Source of the DNA: Polyangiaceae bacterium UTPRO1
GTDB taxonomy: Bacteria; Desulfobacterota; Binatia; UTPRO1
Assembly: GCA_002050235.1 (NCBI GenBank)
Contig: MWST01000035.1
Location: forward strand, 211,359-275,358
DNA: 64,000 nucleotides
Direction: 5' to 3'
Shown here: one piece after another, positions 16,904-28,401 of the stretch
How positions within the stretch are numbered: the first letter of the stretch is position 1
Layout: every line of letters starts with the position of its first letter
Notes under the pieces: model-generated
Databases searched by the model: none
The model's input: only the letters and a program-made list of their open reading frames with translations
Told to the model about the DNA's origin: nothing
Translations under genes and position numbers: made by a program

Positions 16904-17046
16904 CGCGTAGCGGCGCGAAATCGTTCACGGTTTCACACGATTTTTCTTGCGCTGTGCGAGGTGCGCGTGCTACCCGCGCAAGCGGAAACATCCCCGGACG
17001 GGGCGTGGGGCCTCGTCCCCTACTTCTGGAAGGAGGTTGCGACTCA

Positions 17047-18360
17047 ATGAAAGCTCGTACTCCACTCCTGGCTCTTGCGGCTCTGGCGGCCTTGGCGCTG
17101 CCGAGCACATCGCGCGCCATCGGCATCGAGGACGTCGTCGACGGCGGCAACACCTATCCCTGGGTCCGCGTCGAGCTGCCCGGAACGATCTGCAGCGACG
17201 GCTCGCAGTATCGCTTCTGGTATTACGACTCGCCGACTTCCAACAACATGGTGATCTCGTACGAGGGCGGCGGCGCCTGCTGGGATTACCCGAGCTGCAG
17301 CGGCCAGACCGGCATCCTCGGCGCCGCCAACCCGAACGGCATCCCGGTCGACTACATCACGCAGATGAAGGCGAAGTTCGTGTCGCCGATGATCAATGGC
17401 GCCGATCCCGGGATCACGCTCTTCCGCTCGAAGACGAACCTCGTCACCAACGGCTGGGACATGGTCTACATGCCGTACTGCACGGGTGACGTGCACGTCG
17501 GCAACCGCGTCGTCACCTACACCGACCCGACCGGCCAGAATCCGCCGCTCACGTTCCGCCACAACGGCTACAACAACTCGGTTGCGGCGCTGAACTTCCT
17601 GCACACGCGCTTCCCGTCGATCGGCAAGCTGCTCGTCACCGGCTTCAGCGCCGGCGGCGTCGCCACCAACACGATCTTCTACCAGGCACGCCGGACGCTC
17701 CAGCCGACGGTCAAGGCGTACCTGCTGAACGACTCCGGTCCGGTCTTCCCGGCGCCGAACTCGAGCTACGCCTCGTATCAGCTCCACCAGACGATCACGG
17801 TGTCGTGGAACATGGCGTCGCTCTTCAGCCAGCTCCCCGCGCCCTTCAATCCGGCCAACTACGGCAGCATCAACCAGATGGTCGCCCAGCAGTTTCCGAG
17901 CGACCTGATGGCGTACACGGGCTACTCGAGCGACTACAACTTCTCGCGCTTCTCCTACGAGCGCTTCTTCCCCGGCATCAACCAGGCTGGCATCCTCGCC
18001 AAGTGGCGGCAGGACCAGACGAACCTGATCAACCAGATCAAGAACTACTCGAACTGGAGCTACCACGTACCGTGGCACCGCCCGATCAACGACAGCCATT
18101 GCGTGTCGATCATCACCTTCATCGGCAGCCACGCCTGTCCCTCGGTGCGCAAGAAGAAATGGTACGAAGCGCTGGAGTTCCCGTGGTCGCAGAGCTGGAA
18201 GTGCCCGAGCGGCTTCCTGCCGTTCGAGACCTTCCTGCAGAACTGGGTCGGCAGCAACCAGCAGAAGCGGACCATCGAGCCGGAGAACTACTACAACAAC
18301 GAGGATCCCGGGATGCAGATCATCGGCCCGGCGATCAACGACGCACTCGCAGGCGCCTGA
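17047..18360 (+). CDS. Secreted pectinacetylesterase/Notum-family hydrolase
   Basis: 437 residues with a cleavable signal peptide (LLALAALAALALPSTSRA, about 1-24). Family landmarks are ISYEGGGACWDYPSCSG near 72-88 and the nucleophile elbow GFSAGG with Ser201. Candidate acid/base residues lie in NDSHC (Asp349, His351). The family removes acyl groups from carbohydrates or lipidated proteins; bacterial members are largely uncharacterised, so the substrate is open. A GGAAGGAGG ribosome site precedes the ATG by about 10 bases, and a hairpin terminator follows the stop by 20 bases. Confidence 0.85.
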   Translation: MKARTPLLALAALAALALPSTSRAIGIEDVVDGGNTYPWVRVELPGTICSDGSQYRFWYYDSPTSNNMVISYEGGGACWDYPSCSGQTGILGAANPNGIPVDYITQMKAKFVSPMINGADPGITLFRSKTNLVTNGWDMVYMPYCTGDVHVGNRVVTYTDPTGQNPPLTFRHNGYNNSVAALNFLHTRFPSIGKLLVTGFSAGGVATNTIFYQARRTLQPTVKAYLLNDSGPVFPAPNSSYASYQLHQTITVSWNMASLFSQLPAPFNPANYGSINQMVAQQFPSDLMAYTGYSSDYNFSRFSYERFFPGINQAGILAKWRQDQTNLINQIKNYSNWSYHVPWHRPINDSHCVSIITFIGSHACPSVRKKKWYEALEFPWSQSWKCPSGFLPFETFLQNWVGSNQQKRTIEPENYYNNEDPGMQIIGPAINDALAGA

Positions 18361-18379
18361 TCGGCGTTCGCGACACGAC

Positions 18380-18410
18380 GAGGCGGGGGTCCCGGCGTGG
18401 CCCCCGCCTC
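18380..18410 (+). terminator. Intrinsic terminator after the pectinacetylesterase-like gene
   Basis: Perfect 10-bp stem GAGGCGGGGG / CCCCCGCCTC, 11-base loop, then TTCTCATT. The T tract is weak. The next gene's ATG is only 25 bases beyond, so some readthrough may be intended. Confidence 0.6.
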
Positions 18411-18434
18411 TTCTCATTCCCCGCGCTCTCCGGG

Positions 18435-19154
18435 ATGCTGCTGCTCGCCGCTGCCTGCAGCCCGGGCGAGCCGTCCGCACCGGCACCGCAGCCGACGCCG
18501 TCGCCGGCCGTACCGCAGGCGGCGGCTCCCGTTCCGGCGAAGAACCCGGTGCTCGGGCTCGGCGAAGCCCGGAATCCGGAGCCTTTCACCCTCGGCCAGC
18601 GACTGCTCGACGCCGCCCGCCGAAACGATCGTCCCACGATCGTCCGCGCCCTGGAGCTCGGCGCCGACCTGCACGTCAAGGACGAGATCGGACGGAACGC
18701 CCTCTTCCTCGCGGTCATGGACGGCAAGAGCCTCGACCTCGTCCGCTGGCTGCACGAAGAGAAGAAGCTCGGCATCGACGATCCCGACGTCACCGGCCGC
18801 ACGCCGCTCAGCTTCGCCACCGACACCGGTCAGCTCGACGTCACCCGCTACCTCGTCGAGCAGGGGGCAGCCGTCGACAGCCGCGACTTCAATCAGCGCA
18901 CGCCGCTCATGCACGCCGCCGGCGCCGACCATCCCGATGTGATCGCGTACCTCGTGGATCACGGCGCCGACATGAACGCCCGCGACCAGTTCGGCGACAC
19001 GCCGCTGATCATCGCCTGCGGCAAGGGCAACGCGGCGAGCGCGGCGTTGCTGTTGCAGCGCGGCGCCGATCCGGAGATCCGGGATCAGGAAGGACGGACC
19101 GCCAGGGAGCGGAGCGCGCCGGGGGCGGAGCCTTGCCTGCGGCTACCGCGGTAG
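18435..19154 (+). CDS. Ankyrin-repeat lipoprotein
   Basis: 239 residues. A lipobox-like LAAAC lies right at the start (Cys8), followed by a Pro/Ala-rich linker and four to five ankyrin repeats from about residue 55 (NALFLAVMDGKSLDLVRWL, TPLSFATDTGQLDVTRYLV, TPLMHAAGADHPDVIAYLV, TPLIIACGKGNAASAALLL). The n-region is abnormally short from ATG 18435. In-frame sequence upstream encodes a basic stretch (RRGSRRGPRLFSFPALSG) that would make a proper lipoprotein signal, but no ATG, GTG or TTG is available there. No clear ribosome site is seen. It overlaps lnt by 22 bp, fitting a lipoprotein next to its acylating enzyme. Confidence 0.75.
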   Translation: MLLLAAACSPGEPSAPAPQPTPSPAVPQAAAPVPAKNPVLGLGEARNPEPFTLGQRLLDAARRNDRPTIVRALELGADLHVKDEIGRNALFLAVMDGKSLDLVRWLHEEKKLGIDDPDVTGRTPLSFATDTGQLDVTRYLVEQGAAVDSRDFNQRTPLMHAAGADHPDVIAYLVDHGADMNARDQFGDTPLIIACGKGNAASAALLLQRGADPEIRDQEGRTARERSAPGAEPCLRLPR

Positions 19155-20725
19155 TCCGGGCGGATGCCGCCGACCGGAGCGACCGAGTCGCCGCTCCCCG
19201 GCACGACGCGGCAGCCGGGCGCGGACGCGCCGCCGGCGGTCCGGCAGCGCTCGCTAGCATCGCAGCCGGTGCGCTCTACTTCCTCGGCTATCTCGGCTGG
19301 GGCGCGTGGCCCTGTCTCTTCTTCTTCCTGGCGGTTCTCTGGTGGGCGCTCGCGCAAGCAACGCGGCCACGCCGGGCGGCCGGGCTCGGCTTCCTCTTCG
19401 GTGTCTCGGCCTTCGCGGGCGGACATCTCTGGCTGCTGGCGCTGATCGGCCCGTTCCTCGACGGACGCTGGGCGGTCGGAGTCGCGCTCTGGCTCGCCTA
19501 CGGCGTCTGGTTCGCTCTCGCCTTTGCCGCCTACGGGATCGCCTTCCATGCGCTCCGCCGACGCGGCTGCGGAATCGCCGTCGCCGGCATCGCCCCGTGG
19601 GTAGTTCTCGAGTGGCTGCAGCCGCAGATCTTTCCCCTGTACGCCGGAGGCGGGCTCGTCGCCGTACCGCTCCTCGCCGCGTCGGCCGACCTCGGGGGAC
19701 CGCTCCTTCTCTCCGCCCTCCTGGCCGGAGCCAACCTCGTCGTGCTGAAGACCGCCGCCTGGCTGGCGGGGCACCGTTCCCGGCCGCTGGCGGCCTGGGC
19801 CGCAGGCGTCGTCGGCGCCATCGTCATCGCCGGTTACGGCGCGGCGCGCACGGCCGAGGTCGACGCCGCGAGCGCGCGGTCTCCGGCGATCCGCGTCGGC
19901 GTCGTACAGGCGAATCTCGACGTACGGGCGAAAGAGACGCTCGGCATCCTCACGCACCGCACTCACCTCGCGCAGACACGCCGACTCCTCGACGAGGGCG
20001 ACGTCGACCTCGTCGTCTGGCCCGAGAGCGCCTACCTGCGCGGCATCCGCGGTCCGCTGCCGGTTTCGAGCCGGCCGATCGTACACGACCTCCCCGTGCC
20101 GCTCCTCTTCGGCGCCAGCTCGACGACCGAGGTGGACGGCCGCAAAGTCAAATCGAACTCGGCGCTCCTCGCCGGCGAGGACGGCATGATCAGGGACGCG
20201 TACGACAAGAACCTGCTCATCCCGCTCGCCGAGTCGCTGCCTTTCACGGACGCGATTCCGGCGCTGGCGGCAATCTTCCCGCATGCCGAGGAGTTCGCGG
20301 CCGCGAGCACCGTCGGAGCGCTCGGCTTCGGGCCGTGGCGAATCGCTACCCCGATCTGCTACGAGGCCGTCCGCCCCGATCTGGTGCGCCGCATGGTGCG
20401 CGAATCGGCGCCGCATCTCTTCGTTACCCTCGCCAACGATGCCTGGTTCGGCGACTCGCAAGAGCCGTGGATCCACCTCGGACTCGCCCGGCTGCGGGCT
20501 ATCGAGCACCGGCGCTGGCTCGTGCGGGCGACGAACAGCGGCGTCAGCGCCATCGTCGATCCGGCCGGCCGCCTCGTCGACCGCACCGGCGTCCTCACGC
20601 GTGAAAACCTCCGCGGCACCGTCCATCCGCTCGCCGGGATGACGCTCTACGCGCAGCTCGGCGATTGGCCGGGCTGGCTGGCCCTCATGGTCGTCGCCCT
20701 CGCGCTCGTACGGCGCCGGCCGTGA
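19133..20725 (+). CDS. lnt: Apolipoprotein N-acyltransferase
   Basis: 530 residues from TTG 19133. About eight N-terminal membrane segments (such as LGFLFGVSAFAGGHLWLLAL) precede a periplasmic nitrilase domain and a final membrane helix. The Glu-Lys-Cys triad is complete: Glu298 in WPES, Lys359 in YDKNLLIP and Cys409 in ICYE. Lnt adds the third acyl chain to lipoproteins in the inner membrane, which implies a Gram-negative envelope with Lol-type sorting. The start lies inside the ankyrin lipoprotein gene. The N-terminal 30 residues are low-complexity, so a later start is possible. Confidence 0.93.
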   Translation: MPAATAVVRADAADRSDRVAAPRHDAAAGRGRAAGGPAALASIAAGALYFLGYLGWGAWPCLFFFLAVLWWALAQATRPRRAAGLGFLFGVSAFAGGHLWLLALIGPFLDGRWAVGVALWLAYGVWFALAFAAYGIAFHALRRRGCGIAVAGIAPWVVLEWLQPQIFPLYAGGGLVAVPLLAASADLGGPLLLSALLAGANLVVLKTAAWLAGHRSRPLAAWAAGVVGAIVIAGYGAARTAEVDAASARSPAIRVGVVQANLDVRAKETLGILTHRTHLAQTRRLLDEGDVDLVVWPESAYLRGIRGPLPVSSRPIVHDLPVPLLFGASSTTEVDGRKVKSNSALLAGEDGMIRDAYDKNLLIPLAESLPFTDAIPALAAIFPHAEEFAAASTVGALGFGPWRIATPICYEAVRPDLVRRMVRESAPHLFVTLANDAWFGDSQEPWIHLGLARLRAIEHRRWLVRATNSGVSAIVDPAGRLVDRTGVLTRENLRGTVHPLAGMTLYAQLGDWPGWLALMVVALALVRRRP

Positions 20726-20810
20726 TCGGGCGCCCCCGTACTGCCGGCTGCGGCCGTCGGCAAGGGCGCCGGGAGTGGCTGCGAATCGTCAGACGTGCCA
20801 GAAGGGATCC

Positions 20811-21380
20811 ATGTCCGAGCTCTCGTCACAGCTCCTGATCGCGATGCCCCAGCTCGACGACCCGAATTTCAAGCGTTCCGTCGTGCTGTTGGTGCACCAC
20901 GACGAAGGTGGCAGCTTCGGGATCGTCCTCAATCGCGCGCTCGACATCACCATGAGCGAGCTCATGCGGAACAGCGGCATCCAGTGGTCGGCGGGCATCG
21001 GCAGCGTCGGATGGGGCGGCCCGGTGCAGCCCGAGCGCGGCTGGGTCGTGTTCTGCGACGACGGGCGGCCGGGCGCGGCGCCGAGCGACGCCGCCGAGGC
21101 CGACGTCGCAACGCTGCAGCACGGCGTCTGCGTCACCGGCTCGCTCGACAAGCTGCGCTCGGTCGCGAGCCACCCGCCGTCGGCGATCCGCCTCTTCCTC
21201 GGCTACGCCGGCTGGGGCGCGGACCAGCTCGAGAGCGAGCTCGCCGAAGGAGCGTGGTTGCTCGCGCCGCTGCGCCGCGAGGTCGTCTTCGACACCGCCG
21301 CAGACCACATGTGGGAGTCGGTCGTGCGCAGCCTCGGCATCGACCCGGCAGCGCTCGTCCCGGCGCGCGGCATCCACTAG
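20811..21380 (+). CDS. YqgE/AlgH family protein
   Basis: 189 residues from ATG 20811, with GAAGGGA upstream. Conserved features: LSSQLLIAMPQLDDPNFKRSVVLLVHHDEGGSFGIVLNR at the start, GWGGPVQPERGWVVF near residue 65, and the terminal W(L)LAPLRREVVFDT and MWESVVRSLGID. The family is widespread, cytoplasmic and of poorly defined function; AlgH was first linked to alginate regulation. It lies downstream of lnt on the same strand and points toward the convergent sdhB. Confidence 0.92.
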   Translation: MSELSSQLLIAMPQLDDPNFKRSVVLLVHHDEGGSFGIVLNRALDITMSELMRNSGIQWSAGIGSVGWGGPVQPERGWVVFCDDGRPGAAPSDAAEADVATLQHGVCVTGSLDKLRSVASHPPSAIRLFLGYAGWGADQLESELAEGAWLLAPLRREVVFDTAADHMWESVVRSLGIDPAALVPARGIH

Positions 21381-21405
21381 CCGCGGACGGCGCTCTCGGC
21401 GGCGG

Positions 21406-21429
21406 TGCGGCGATTCTGCGGCCGCCGCA
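21406..21429. terminator. Possible bidirectional hairpin between yqgE and sdhB
   Basis: Stem TGCGGCG / CGCCGCA with a 10-base loop in the 60-bp gap between convergent genes. There is no clear T tract on either strand, so confidence is limited. Confidence 0.35.
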
Positions 21430-21440
21430 TAGCGGTCCGG

Positions 21441-22205
21441 TCAGCGCCTCGGCTTGAGCCGCGCCCGCGCGTACTCGCGATTCAGCCGCTGGATGTTCGT
21501 GACCGAGATCTCCTTGGGGCAAACCGCCTCGCACTCGCCCTCGTTGGAGCACGATCCGAAGCCTTCCGCGTCCATCTGCGTCACCATCGCCAGCACGCGC
21601 CGCTCGCGCTCCGGAAGTCCCTGCGGCAGCCTCGTCAGGTGCTCGATCTTGGCTCCGACGAAGAGCACGGCCGAGGCGTTCTTGCAGGCAGCGACGCAGG
21701 CGCCGCAGCCGATGCACGCGGCCGAGTCCATCGCCCTCTCGGCTTCGTCCTTCGGCACCGGAATCGCGTTGGCCTCGGGAGCGCTGCCGGTGTCGACCGA
21801 TACGTAGCCGCCGGCGGCGATGATGCGATCGAGCGCGCTGCGGTCCACGACCAGATCCTTGATGATCGGGAAGGCGCGCGCCCGCCACGGCTCGATGGTG
21901 ATGACGTTACCGTCGCGGTAGTGGCGCAAGAAAACCTGGCAGGTCGTGGTGGCGGCCTGAGGGCCGTGCGGTACGCCGTCGACGACGAGACCGCACGAGC
22001 CGCAAATGCCCTCGCGGCAATCGGAGTCGAAGGCGATCGGTTCCTCGCCCTTGGCAGTGAGATCCTCGTTCACGACGTCGAGGAGCTCGAGCAACGACAT
22101 GTGCGGGGAAACGCCGCGCGCGCAGTAGTCGACGAGGCGCCCCGGAGCGTCGGGTCCGGCCTGGCGCCAGACGCGCAACGTCAGTGTCATGGTCGCTTCG
22201 CTCAT
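21441..22205 (-). CDS. sdhB: Succinate dehydrogenase iron-sulfur subunit
   Basis: 254 residues from ATG 22205. A 2Fe-2S domain ([18 protein letters not shown] near residue 60) is followed by the 4Fe-4S site [15 protein letters not shown] near 155 and a last Cys group [15 protein letters not shown] near 225. It passes electrons from the SdhA flavin to SdhC haem. It overlaps the sdhA stop by 4 bp and is the last gene of the respiratory block. The 3-gene C-A-B set without sdhD, with a Cys-rich B subunit, fits the type B (Bacteroidetes/epsilon-like) complex. Confidence 0.94.
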   Translation of the reverse strand: MSEATMTLTLRVWRQAGPDAPGRLVDYCARGVSPHMSLLELLDVVNEDLTAKGEEPIAFDSDCREGICGSCGLVVDGVPHGPQAATTTCQVFLRHYRDGNVITIEPWRARAFPIIKDLVVDRSALDRIIAAGGYVSVDTGSAPEANAIPVPKDEAERAMDSAACIGCGACVAACKNASAVLFVGAKIEHLTRLPQGLPERERRVLAMVTQMDAEGFGSCSNEGECEAVCPKEISVTNIQRLNREYARARLKPRR

Positions 22206-24115
22206 CGATAGCTCCGCTGCGTCAGCGTCACGCTCTCGAAGTGCAGAGGCTCGGTATGGAGGGTCGGCGCCTCCTCCGTGCCGCGCCATTCCCAGGCGGC
22301 GACGTGGGCGAAGTGTTCGTCGTCGCGCTGCGCCTCGCCGTCGGGCGTGGCGTGCTCCTCGCGAAAGTGGCTGCCGCACGACTCGTCGCGCGCCAGGGCG
22401 TCGATGGCGACGAGCTCGCCGAACTCGAGGTAATCGGCGACGCGGAGCGCCTGCTCGAGAGACTTGTTGAAGTTGGTGGGTTCGCCCGGGACGCGCACGT
22501 TGTGCCAGAATTCCTGGCGCTGCGCGCGCACTGCGGCTCGCGCCTCCTCGATGCCCCGGGCGTTGCGCGCGATGCTGCACTTCTCCCACATGACCTGGCC
22601 GAGCCGGCGGTGATGGGCGGTCACCGAGACGTCGCCGCGCACGCGCAGGACGCGGTCGATGCGCGCCTGCGCCGCCTGCGCCGCCTCCATGAAGGCATCA
22701 TGGTCGGCCGTCACCTTCGACAACGTCGTACCCGCGATGTAGCTCGCGAGCGTATAAGGGATGATGAAGTAGCCGTCGGCGAGCCCCTGCATGAGCGCGC
22801 TGGCGCCGAGTCGGTTGGCGCCGTGGTCGGAGAAGTTCGCCTCGCCGAGCACGAAGAGGCCGGGAAGGTTGCTCATCAGATCATAGTCGACCCAGAGTCC
22901 GCCCATCGTGTAGTGGACTGCGGGATAGATGCGCATCGGAACCGCGTACGGGTCGTCGCCGACGATGCGCTCGTACATCTGGAAGAGGTTGCCGTAGCGC
23001 TCGCGGATGACCGATGCCCCGAACCGCCGGATCGCGTCGGCGAAGTCGAGGTACACGGCGTAGCCCGTCGGGCCGACGCCCTGCCCGGCCTCGCAGACCG
23101 ACTTGCAGTTGCGGGCGGCGACGTCGCGCGGCACCAGGTTGCCGAAGCTCGGATAGCGCTCCTCGAGGAAGTAGAAACGCTCGCTCTCGGGGATGTCGCT
23201 CGGCGCGCGGCGGTCGCCGGCGCGCTGCGGCACCCACACCCGCCCGTCGTTGCGCAGGCTCTCGCTCATGAGCGTGAGCTTCGATTGGTGCTCGCCCGAA
23301 GCCGGTATGCAGGTCGGGTGGATCTGGACGAAGCAGGGATTGGCGAAATAGGCGCCGCGCTTGGCGCAGCGCCACGCCGCGGTCACGTTGGAGTTCCCGG
23401 CGTTGGTCGAGAGGAAGTAGAGATTGCCGTAGCCGCCGGTCGCGAGCAGCACCGCGTCGCCAGCCCAGCGCTCGAGCTCGCCGGTCACGAGGTTGCGGGT
23501 GACGATGCCGCGCGCCCTGCCGTCGACGACGACCAGGTCTAGCATCTCGTGGCGGGGAAAGATCTTGACGGTGCCGGCGTGGACCTGGCGCATGAGCGCC
23601 CCGTAGGCGCCGATCAGGAGCTGCTGGCCGGTCTGGCCGCGGGCGTAGAACGTGCGTGAGAGCTGCGCCCCGCCGAACGAGCGATTGTCGAGGAAGCCGC
23701 CGTATTCACGAGCGAAGGGTACGCCCTGGGCGACGCAGTGGTCGATGATCTTGACGCTCACCTCGGCCAGCCGGTGGACGTTGGCCTCGCGAGCCCGAAA
23801 GTCGCCGCCCTTTATGGTGTCGTAGAAGAGCCGGAAGACCGAATCGCCGTCGTTCTTGTAGTTCTTGGCGGCGTTGATGCCGCCCTGGGCGGCGATCGAG
23901 TGCGCTCGCCGCGGACTGTCGAGGATCGTGAACGCGAGAACGTTGTATCCGAGCTCGCCGAGCGAGGCGGCGGCCGAAGCGCCGGCAAGCCCGGTGCCGA
24001 CGACGATGACCGTGTGCTTGCGGCGGTTCACGGGATTCACGAGCTTCAAGTGATCCTTGTGGCGCGCCCACTTGGCATCGAGCGGACCCGCGGGAACCTT
24101 GCCGTCGAGGATCAT
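22202..24115 (-). CDS. sdhA: Succinate dehydrogenase flavoprotein subunit
   Basis: 637 residues from ATG 24115. FAD-binding [20 protein letters not shown] lies near residue 36, and [15 protein letters not shown] near 70 carries the His expected to hold FAD covalently. The substrate region includes [13 protein letters not shown], and the dimer/active-site segment includes [19 protein letters not shown]. The length and the fast-diverging C-terminus match the non-classical type B group rather than the mitochondrial-like one. It overlaps sdhC and sdhB by 4 bp each. It oxidises succinate on the cytoplasmic face and feeds the quinone pool used by the ACIII encoded upstream. Confidence 0.95.
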   Translation of the reverse strand: MILDGKVPAGPLDAKWARHKDHLKLVNPVNRRKHTVIVVGTGLAGASAAASLGELGYNVLAFTILDSPRRAHSIAAQGGINAAKNYKNDGDSVFRLFYDTIKGGDFRAREANVHRLAEVSVKIIDHCVAQGVPFAREYGGFLDNRSFGGAQLSRTFYARGQTGQQLLIGAYGALMRQVHAGTVKIFPRHEMLDLVVVDGRARGIVTRNLVTGELERWAGDAVLLATGGYGNLYFLSTNAGNSNVTAAWRCAKRGAYFANPCFVQIHPTCIPASGEHQSKLTLMSESLRNDGRVWVPQRAGDRRAPSDIPESERFYFLEERYPSFGNLVPRDVAARNCKSVCEAGQGVGPTGYAVYLDFADAIRRFGASVIRERYGNLFQMYERIVGDDPYAVPMRIYPAVHYTMGGLWVDYDLMSNLPGLFVLGEANFSDHGANRLGASALMQGLADGYFIIPYTLASYIAGTTLSKVTADHDAFMEAAQAAQARIDRVLRVRGDVSVTAHHRRLGQVMWEKCSIARNARGIEEARAAVRAQRQEFWHNVRVPGEPTNFNKSLEQALRVADYLEFGELVAIDALARDESCGSHFREEHATPDGEAQRDDEHFAHVAAWEWRGTEEAPTLHTEPLHFESVTLTQRSYR

Positions 24116-24789
24116 GCCGGCACCCACCCGAGCCAGATCGCTATCGGTACGATCACGAAGCCGCCGGTGATGGCGACCGCCAGGACCTGTCCCGTCCGGC
24201 GCAGCCAATCGCGATCGTCGACACCGAGCGACTCGCAGCCGCTCGCAAAGCCGTGCCAGAGATGGAAACCGATGACCAGCATCGCGCCCACGTACCAGGC
24301 GACCTCGAGCGGCCGGCGGAACTCCTCGATCACGAGACGGTAGAGATCGCGCACCGCCGGGTCCGCCGACGAAGGGTAGTTGGGACCCCACTTGAAAGTC
24401 CACAGATGGAGCGGAACGAACGCGATCATGAAAACGCCGCTCACGATCATCGTCGAGGAGGCGACGCTCTTGTGGCTCTTGCTGCTCTTGCCGCGGGCCC
24501 AGTGCTTCACGGCGTAGCGATGCCGGCGCGCCGCCCGATTTCGCGCCGTCACCACGATTCCCGCCACGAGATGCGCCGTGAACAAGACGAGCAGGGCAAG
24601 CTCGGCCACGTAGATCAGCGGATTGCTGACGAGGTGATAGCTGTACCCGTTGAAGGCATCGCGGCCGGCGAACAGCACCAAGTTGCCCGCGACGTGCACC
24701 ACCAGGAAGGCGAGCAGCAGTAGTCCGCTCGCCCCCATGAGCAGCTTGCGCCCGAGGGAGGACGAGAAAGAGCGGACGAGGCTCGACAC
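24112..24789 (-). CDS. sdhC: Succinate dehydrogenase cytochrome b558 subunit
   Basis: 225 residues from GTG 24789 with five membrane helices, the single-subunit diheme b558 anchor layout. Likely haem-ligand His residues lie in [35 protein letters not shown] and [12 protein letters not shown]. Charged loops ([21 protein letters not shown]) face the cytoplasm. It anchors SdhAB and exchanges electrons with quinone. It begins one base after the stop of the cytochrome oxidase subunit IV gene, so complex II and terminal oxidase genes share one transcription unit here. Confidence 0.9.
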   Translation of the reverse strand: MSSLVRSFSSSLGRKLLMGASGLLLLAFLVVHVAGNLVLFAGRDAFNGYSYHLVSNPLIYVAELALLVLFTAHLVAGIVVTARNRAARRHRYAVKHWARGKSSKSHKSVASSTMIVSGVFMIAFVPLHLWTFKWGPNYPSSADPAVRDLYRLVIEEFRRPLEVAWYVGAMLVIGFHLWHGFASGCESLGVDDRDWLRRTGQVLAVAITGGFVIVPIAIWLGWVPA

Positions 24790-24790
24790 G

Positions 24791-25108
24791 TCAGCCCCCC
24801 GGAGTCCCCAACCAACCCCGGCTCACGACGTCGGCCATCGTGAGCGCCAGCAGGATCGTCAAGAAGAGGAACCCGCTCGCCACCACCAGCCACGTGAGCT
24901 TCGAGCTGTACTTGACGTGCATGAAGAAGAGGATGACCAACGTCGCCTTGACGACGGCGATCGCGACGGCGGCCAAGGCATTCAGCTCCCCGAGATCGAT
25001 GAACGCGACCCAGATCGTCGTCGCCGTGAGCGCCATCAAGGCCGCAAAGACCGCCAGGTAGAGCTTGATCGGGGCTATGTGATCGCTGCTGTGGGCTTCG
25101 ACGCTCAT
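24791..25108 (-). CDS. Cytochrome c oxidase subunit IV family protein
   Basis: 105 residues, three membrane helices (LYLAVFAALMALTATTIWVAF, AVAIAVVKATLVILFFMHV, LVVASGFLFLTILLALTMAD). The helix-2 pattern VKATLVILFFMHVKY is the hallmark of the prokaryotic subunit IV family (CtaF/CoxD-like). It is a small structural or assembly subunit of the caa3 oxidase. It starts 1 bp after the subunit III stop. Confidence 0.88.
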   Translation of the reverse strand: MSVEAHSSDHIAPIKLYLAVFAALMALTATTIWVAFIDLGELNALAAVAIAVVKATLVILFFMHVKYSSKLTWLVVASGFLFLTILLALTMADVVSRGWLGTPGG

Positions 25109-25109
25109 C

Positions 25110-25786
25110 TCAGTGCCTTCCGATCAAATAGAGCAGCGGGAAGAGAAAAATCCAGATGATGTCTACGAAGTGCCAGTAGAGCCCGGTCAGCTCGACCGGA
25201 CTGTAGTAGGCGCGGCCGTAGGCGCCACGCGCCGCCTGCCAAACGAGAACTCCGAGGATCGCGATGCCGATTACCATGTGCAGCGCGTGCAGACCCGTCA
25301 TGACGAAGTAGAGCGAGAAGAAGATCTGCGCGTGCCCGGCATCGCCGTCGAACCTGAAGTTCGGACCCGGCACCAGATGCTCGTGGAACTTGTGACCGTA
25401 CTCGATCGCCTTGACGCCGAGGAACACGCACCCGAGGAAGATCGTGAGGAGGAGGAAGATCACCTGCATCCAGCGCTTGCCGAGCTGTGCACCGTGGACC
25501 GCGATCGCCATCGTCAGACTCGACCCGATCAGCACCACGGTGTTGAAGCCGCCGAGCACGATGTCGAGATGACGGCTCGCCTGCGCGAAAGCCTCCGGAT
25601 ACATGAACCGGTAGACGGTGTACGCGAGGAAGAGCCCGCCGAAGAAGAGAATCTCCTGGGCGATGAACACCCACATCCCGAGCTGCGCCGTACCGTGTTG
25701 ATGTTCGGCGCTGTCGAACTGGTGGGCATAGGCGCGGGCGCCTGCAGAGGAATCACCGCGAGTGTCGACGCCGGCGTGACCCGTGC

Positions 25787-25790
<4 letters not shown>
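25110..25790 (-). CDS. ctaE: Cytochrome c oxidase subunit III
   Basis: 226 residues from ATG 25790. Five predicted helices, as in short bacterial subunit III. Signatures: [37 protein letters not shown] and the terminal [22 protein letters not shown]. It stabilises subunit I and the proton input path. It overlaps ctaD by 4 bp. Confidence 0.93.
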
Positions 25791-27384
<1,594 letters not shown>

Positions 27385-27388
<4 letters not shown>

Positions 27389-28398
27389 GAGCCCGTCTTT
27401 CCCGTCCCGGCGTCAGCGCTGGCGTCACCGGTGCTCGGTTTGAGCGACTTGATGTACGCGATCAGCTGCAACACCTGCTCTTCCGTCAGCTGGCCCTTGA
27501 AGGTCGGCATGATAGGCGCGAAGCCTTTCACGATCTTCGCCGCCGGCGAAAGGATCGACTCGCGGAGGTAGTCGTCGTCGGCCGTTACCGTCGTGCCGTC
27601 CTGGAGCTCGACGGTATGGCCGGCAACGCCCGCGAGCTGCGGTCCGAGAACGGCGCCCGGCTGATGGCACGTGACGCAGCCCTTCTGTTCGAAGAGCTCC
27701 TTGCCGGCGGCGACGAGGTCCTGGCCGCCGCCCGCCGCCCCGCCCGCGGCAGCGGGCGCAGCACTCACGCCGCCGCCGGCGAGCCACGCCTCGTAGTCGG
27801 CCGGCTCCATGACGATCACCTGGCCGATCATCCCCGAGTGCATGGTGCCGCAGTACTCGGCGCAGAACAGATGGTAGCTGCCGATCCTGGTCGCTTCGAA
27901 CCAGGCCGTGGTGTAGCGGCCCGGAACGGCATCCTGCTTGATGCGGAAGGCCGGTACGTAGAAGCTGTGGATCACGTCCTCGGAGGTGAGCGTCACCTTC
28001 ACCGGACGACCGATCGGAACGTGCAGCTCGTTGATCTCGCGACGTCCTTCGAGGTGCTGAACCTTCCACATCCACTGCTTGCCGACGACGTTAACCTGCA
28101 GGGCATCGTCCGGCGGCCGCTTCAGGGTCACGAAGAGATGCGCCCCCCACCCGAACATGACCATGGCGATCCCGAGCGGGATCACGGACCACGCGATCTC
28201 GAGCGCGGTCGAGCCGTGGATGCGGGGCGTGACGTCGCGCTCGGAGCGGCGCCGGTACTTCACCGAGAAGGCGACGATCGTGGCCGCGATCAGGATCGAG
28301 AAGAACAGAGAGACCGTGACCAGGAACGTCGAGAGCAGGTCCGTCTGGACGGCGACGGTCGATGCTTGCGGCGGGACGAGGCCGAGTCGTTCCAGCAT
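27385..28398 (-). CDS. ctaC: Cytochrome c oxidase subunit II with fused cytochrome c domain (caa3 type)
   Basis: 337 residues. Two N-terminal helices ([41 protein letters not shown]) precede the CuA cupredoxin domain, with [13 protein letters not shown] and [13 protein letters not shown] near 175-190. A Gly/Ala linker leads to a C-terminal cytochrome c with CVTCH near residue 240 and a Met ligand candidate in IMPTFKG. The fused haem lets the oxidase take electrons directly from the ACIII haem subunits encoded upstream. The signal region is unusual only in lacking a lipobox. Confidence 0.95.
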
Positions 28399-28401
28399 GC
28401 C

